From Halioxenophilus sp033283405 (GTDB lineage Bacteria > Pseudomonadota > Gammaproteobacteria > Pseudomonadales > Cellvibrionaceae), in assembly GCF_033283405.1 (NCBI RefSeq), contig NZ_JAWMQR010000013.1, positions 1 through 64,000 of the forward strand: a stretch of 64,000 bases of DNA, written 5' to 3'. Shown here in pieces: positions 60,686-64,000 of the stretch; within the stretch, counting starts at the first letter, position 1, and each line of letters begins with the position of its first letter. The notes beneath the pieces were generated by a model. The model was not told where the DNA came from. It saw nothing but the letters and a program-made list of their open reading frames with translations, and ran no database searches. Position numbers and translations under genes: made by a program.

Positions 60686-61273
60686 ATGTCTGCGCTTATA
60701 TACATACACGGATTTTTGAGTTCACCGCAAAGCCACAAAGCAGTGCAGACCGGAGCCTGGCTGGCGAGGGAACACACCGAGGTGGCGTTTGTGGCGCCGG
60801 CACTGACCCCCTATCCCGGCCAGACCCGCCAGCAGCTGGATGCCTTGATCAGCCGACTCGGGCAGCAACCCATTTATTTGATGGGCAGCTCCATGGGCGG
60901 CTTTTGGGCAACCTACCTGGCTGAGCAGTATGATCTGCCAGCGGTGTTGATTAACCCGGCCTGTGAACCCATGCGCTTGATGCCCGGCTATCTGCACCAG
61001 ACGCTGCACAACTACCACACACCGGACAGCTACCGTTTGGATGAGTCGCACCTGGCCGAACTGCAGGATGCAGACACCAACGGCATCCGCCGGCCGGCCA
61101 ACTACTGGGTGATGGTGCAAACCGGCGATGAAACCCTCGATTACCGCAAAGCGCTGGAAAAATACGCCGGCTGCCGCCAGTTGGTGGAGGAGGGGGGCGA
61201 TCACGGCTTTCAGAACTTTGAACAACACCTGCCGGAGTGCTGGGCTTTTTACCAAAACTTTTATCAGGGCTAG
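60686..61273 (+). CDS. yqiA: YqiA-type alpha/beta-fold esterase
   Basis: 195 residues, UPF0227/YqiA family. I-Y-I-H-G-F-L-S-S-P provides the oxyanion region, L-M-G-S-S-M-G-G-F the nucleophile elbow (Ser), and G-G-D-H-G-F-Q the catalytic His; Asp in T-G-D-E-T-L-D. The E. coli enzyme has esterase activity on short acyl esters; natural substrate unknown. Start ATG at 60686; the 238-bp gap before it holds no gene. Confidence 0.92.
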   Translation: MSALIYIHGFLSSPQSHKAVQTGAWLAREHTEVAFVAPALTPYPGQTRQQLDALISRLGQQPIYLMGSSMGGFWATYLAEQYDLPAVLINPACEPMRLMPGYLHQTLHNYHTPDSYRLDESHLAELQDADTNGIRRPANYWVMVQTGDETLDYRKALEKYAGCRQLVEEGGDHGFQNFEQHLPECWAFYQNFYQG

Positions 61274-61334
61274 GCAAACAGCTCCGGTTTGCGTATAAGA
61301 TTGCCGCAGTTTTTAAAGGGCGTTTACACAAGCA

Positions 61335-63218
61335 ATGGCAAATTACACAGCAGAAGACATTGAAGTACTGACGGGGTTGGACCCGGTGCGCAAGCGCCCG
61401 GGTATGTATACCGAAACCACCCGTCCCAACCACCTGGCACAAGAGGTGATCGACAACTCGGTGGACGAGGCCCTGGCCGGCCACGCCAACCAGATAGATG
61501 TGGTTCTGCACGCTGATCACTCCATGACCGTCACCGATAACGGCCGCGGCATGCCGGTGGATATTCACCCGGAACAGGGCAAGCCGGGGGTGGAAGTAAT
61601 TTTGTCGACTTTGCACGCCGGCGGTAAGTTTTCCAATAAAAACTACCAGTTCTCCGGTGGTCTGCACGGGGTGGGGGTGAGTGTGGTCAACGCCCTCTCC
61701 AAAATTCTGGAGGTGACCATCCGGCGCGGTGGCGAAATCCATCGCATCGGTTTTATGGGGGGCGAGAAGGCCTCGGAACTGGAGGTGATTGGTACCTGTC
61801 CGAAACGGGACACCGGCACCAGCGTACGCTTCCTGCCCGACCCGCAATATTTCGACAGCAATAAGTTTTCTGTCTCCCGTCTGCGCCATATTCTGCGTGC
61901 CAAGGCGGTGCTGTGCCCGGGTTTACGCGTTAACTTTACCAACGAACAGAGCGATGAGCGCGACGAGTGGTACTACGAGGATGGCCTGCGCGATTACCTG
62001 GCCGCCAGCACCCAGGGCTGGGCCTGTCTGCCGGAGCTGCCATTTGTCGGTTCCTTCAATGGCCCCACCGAAGGTGCCGATTGGGCGGTGCAGTGGCTGG
62101 TGGAAGGTGGTGAATTAACCCAGGAGAGCTACGTTAACCTGATCCCCACCGCCCAGGGTGGTACCCACGTTAACGGCCTGCGCACCGGTCTCTTGGAAGC
62201 GCTGCGCGAGTTCTGTGAATTCCGCAACCTGCTGCCGCGCGGGGTGAAGCTGGCACCGGAGGATATCTGGTCCAACTGCTGTTTCGTACTCAGCTCCAAA
62301 ATGGCCGACCCGCAATTTTCCGGTCAGACCAAAGAGCGGTTATCCTCGCGCGAGGCGGCGGCGTTTATCTCCGGCGTCGCCAAGGATGCCTTCAGCTTGT
62401 GGCTCAACCAGCACACCGGCGATGGCGAGAAGCTCGCCGAGCACTGTATCAGCAACGCTCAGGCGCGGGTTCGCTCCAGTAAAAAGGTGGCTCGTAAAAA
62501 GATCACCCAGGGGCCGGCGCTGCCCGGCAAATTGGCCGATTGTGCCAGTGGCGACACCACCCGCAGCGAGCTGTTTTTGGTGGAGGGTGACTCCGCCGGC
62601 GGCTCGGCCAAGCAGGCCCGGGATCGGGAATTCCAGGCGATCATGCCCCTGCGCGGAAAAATTCTGAACACCTGGGAGGTCGACAGCGGCGAGATTCTGG
62701 CCAGCCAGGAGGTGCACGACATCTCCGTGGCGCTGGGGGTCGACCCGGGCAGCGACAACCTGGAGGGTCTGCGCTACGCCAAGGTGTGTGTCCTGGCCGA
62801 CGCCGACTCCGACGGCCTGCACATCGCCACACTGCTGTGCGCGCTCTTCCTGCGTCACTTCAAGCCGTTGGTGGAAGCCGGCCATATCTACATCGCCATG
62901 CCGCCACTCTATCGCATTGATGTGGGCCAGGAGGTCTACTACGCGCTGGATGAGTCGGAGAAAAACGGCATTTTAGAGCGCATCTCCGCCGAGAAGAAAA
63001 AGAGTAAACCCAACGTGCAGCGCTTTAAAGGTTTGGGTGAGATGAACCCACTGCAGCTGCGTGAAACCACCATGGCGCCCGACACCCGCAAGCTGGTTAA
63101 GCTGACTATCGACAACGAGCAGGAGGCGCTCAGTATTATGGATATGCTGCTCGCCAAAAAACGCGCCGCCGACCGCAAGCAGTGGCTGGAGAGCAAGGGC
63201 GATCTGGCTGAGGTGTAA
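61335..63218 (+). CDS. parE: DNA topoisomerase IV subunit B
   Basis: 627 residues. GHKL ATPase domain: D-P-V-R-K-R-P-G-M-Y, E-V-I-D-N-S-V-D-E-A, V-T-D-N-G-R-G-M-P, G-G-K-F-S-N-K-N-Y (K-Y-S in GyrB) and G-G-L-H-G-V-G. The Toprim part has L-V-E-G-D-S-A-G-G-S-A-K and P-L-R-G-K-I-L-N, with the D-x-D in A-D-A-D-S-D-G. It decatenates daughter chromosomes together with ParC, which is not in the window. Confidence 0.97.
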   Translation: MANYTAEDIEVLTGLDPVRKRPGMYTETTRPNHLAQEVIDNSVDEALAGHANQIDVVLHADHSMTVTDNGRGMPVDIHPEQGKPGVEVILSTLHAGGKFSNKNYQFSGGLHGVGVSVVNALSKILEVTIRRGGEIHRIGFMGGEKASELEVIGTCPKRDTGTSVRFLPDPQYFDSNKFSVSRLRHILRAKAVLCPGLRVNFTNEQSDERDEWYYEDGLRDYLAASTQGWACLPELPFVGSFNGPTEGADWAVQWLVEGGELTQESYVNLIPTAQGGTHVNGLRTGLLEALREFCEFRNLLPRGVKLAPEDIWSNCCFVLSSKMADPQFSGQTKERLSSREAAAFISGVAKDAFSLWLNQHTGDGEKLAEHCISNAQARVRSSKKVARKKITQGPALPGKLADCASGDTTRSELFLVEGDSAGGSAKQARDREFQAIMPLRGKILNTWEVDSGEILASQEVHDISVALGVDPGSDNLEGLRYAKVCVLADADSDGLHIATLLCALFLRHFKPLVEAGHIYIAMPPLYRIDVGQEVYYALDESEKNGILERISAEKKKSKPNVQRFKGLGEMNPLQLRETTMAPDTRKLVKLTIDNEQEALSIMDMLLAKKRAADRKQWLESKGDLAEV

Positions 63219-63228
63219 ACCGCCGGAA

Positions 63229-64000
63229 TCAGCTCGCCAATTCGCAGTTAAGATTGGCGAGAAACTCAGCAAACTGGCGCAGTTCCTGGGCGATGGTCTC
63301 ATCTATAGGCAGCGAGAGATTCGCGGAGATACCGGAGTCGAGGAAATGGAAAAAGGGGTGCTCGATACTGAATAGTTTCGGCCAGCGCGTTTTGCACTCC
63401 TTTTCCAGTTGGTGATCAAATGCAATATCGCTGCGTCTTAAAAAACGGTTAAAGCCGCCACTGCGGCCGGTTAAGCCTTGGCAGGCCGCAAGGCACGGCT
63501 GCATAAGTGATTCAAACAGTTGCACCCGCTCCTTCAGGGCGCCACACAATTTACGCAGGTGTGGTAAATGGCTGCCCTGATCCAGAAATTCTGCCAATAC
63601 CAATTGCGGTAACTGGTCCACCGCACAGGTGCTAACACTTTTTAAATCTTCAAACTGTTGCAGCCTTTGGCGATCCGCGAAAATCCAGCCCACCTGAATG
63701 CCGGGCGCAAAACTGTGAGTGGCCGCGCTCAGATAAATAACCCGTTTCTCCTCGTCCAATGCTTTTAGTGGTAGCGGCCGTGAATTTTCGAAATGGAGGT
63801 CGCCACTGGAGTCATCTTCGATAATCGTTAAATCGTATTGCCCGGCGATTTTAAGTAGCGAACGTTTACCTGCCAGTGAGATGAGATCACTGGTGGGGCA
63901 GTGGAAGTTGCAAGCCAACAGCAAGGTTTTCAGCTCGCGCTGTTCAGCCAGTATTTGTTCCAGGTTGGCTAAAAATTGTTTTTCATCGTGGTTGCTGGTG
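63229..64000 (-). CDS. MocR/PLP-aminotransferase-like protein, C-terminal part (runs off the window)
   Basis: 257 codons visible; the gene continues past 64000, so the N-terminus (probably a GntR-type DNA-binding domain) is not seen. The fold-type I aminotransferase body is clear: A-C-N-F-H-C-P-T-S, the PLP-site I-I-E-D-D-S-S-G-D-L-H-F, and F-A-P-G-I-Q-V-G-W. In this last motif the usual S-K-x-L-A-P-G, with the Schiff-base lysine, reads T-H-S-F-A-P-G, so the lysine is replaced by histidine. The protein may be a regulator that binds ligand without forming the internal aldimine. Convergent with parE. Confidence 0.8.
   Translation of the reverse strand, partial: TSNHDEKQFLANLEQILAEQRELKTLLLACNFHCPTSDLISLAGKRSLLKIAGQYDLTIIEDDSSGDLHFENSRPLPLKALDEEKRVIYLSAATHSFAPGIQVGWIFADRQRLQQFEDLKSVSTCAVDQLPQLVLAEFLDQGSHLPHLRKLCGALKERVQLFESLMQPCLAACQGLTGRSGGFNRFLRRSDIAFDHQLEKECKTRWPKLFSIEHPFFHFLDSGISANLSLPIDETIAQELRQFAEFLANLNCELAS

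Overview
The window reads as the chromosome of a gammaproteobacterium, probably a marine Cellvibrionales-like organism (inference from gene families and gene order; no species is claimed). The evidence is the set of conserved gammaproteobacterial neighbourhoods: asmA-mutY-yggX-tRNA-Phe, rppH-ptsP-lgt-thyA, argE-argA, glnE-ilvE beside LPS-core genes, and tolC/nudF-yqiB-cpdA-yqiA-parE. There is also a TonB2-type energy transduction operon with a DUF3450 gene and a long ExbB-like protein.

Positions 1-4527 are accessory DNA. The left edge is the 3' end of an IS110-family element sitting in an integron attC site. To its right are five minus-strand gene cassettes separated by attC sites: a HEPN-like protein, an FKBP-like protein, a lipoyl-like domain lacking the modifiable lysine, and two small membrane proteins. 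The array ends at a probable attI. Beyond it, in the divergent orientation expected for an integron, lies an integrase remnant behind a canonical LexA box; it is broken by a one-base insertion and then truncated. After that comes about 1.5 kb without genes. It contains a 420-bp block with 21-bp periodicity whose two arms are in opposite orientation and spell the same [N/D]RLG heptapeptide on opposite strands.

Positions 4528-8660 hold a minus-strand molybdenum hydroxylase operon (a membrane-anchored unknown protein, a 2Fe-2S subunit and a TAT-exported molybdopterin subunit). A gene-free stretch full of hairpins follows. It contains extra copies of the tRNA-Phe 3' end, which suggests an old integration site. 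From 8.6 kb onward the DNA is mostly conserved core: iron trafficking and DNA repair (yggX, mutY), an AsmA protein, a ferric-iron type ABC transporter without its ATPase, gcvH, rlmI, a HAD phosphatase, rppH, ptsP, a divergent shikimate kinase, an NRDE protein, lgt and thyA.

Positions 25.6-30.8 kb form one operon (DUF3450, TtpC/ExbB-like, ExbB, ExbD, TonB, TPR protein) closed by a strong bidirectional terminator. It is followed by ilvD, argA and argE, then a signalling group made of a CheC-type phosphatase, a PAS-GGDEF-EAL protein and a CheY-like receiver. Positions 40-53 kb carry a GspE/PilB ATPase, glnE, ilvE, LPS-core and lipid A export genes (waaC-like, msbA, waaA), a coupled sulfotransferase-like/GNAT/argP operon and argO. 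Positions 53-64 kb carry a rhomboid protease paired with a zinc-ribbon TPR membrane protein, a 155-bp MITE with CTAG target duplications, tolC, nudF-yqiB-cpdA-yqiA-parE, and a truncated MocR-type protein with histidine in place of the usual PLP lysine.
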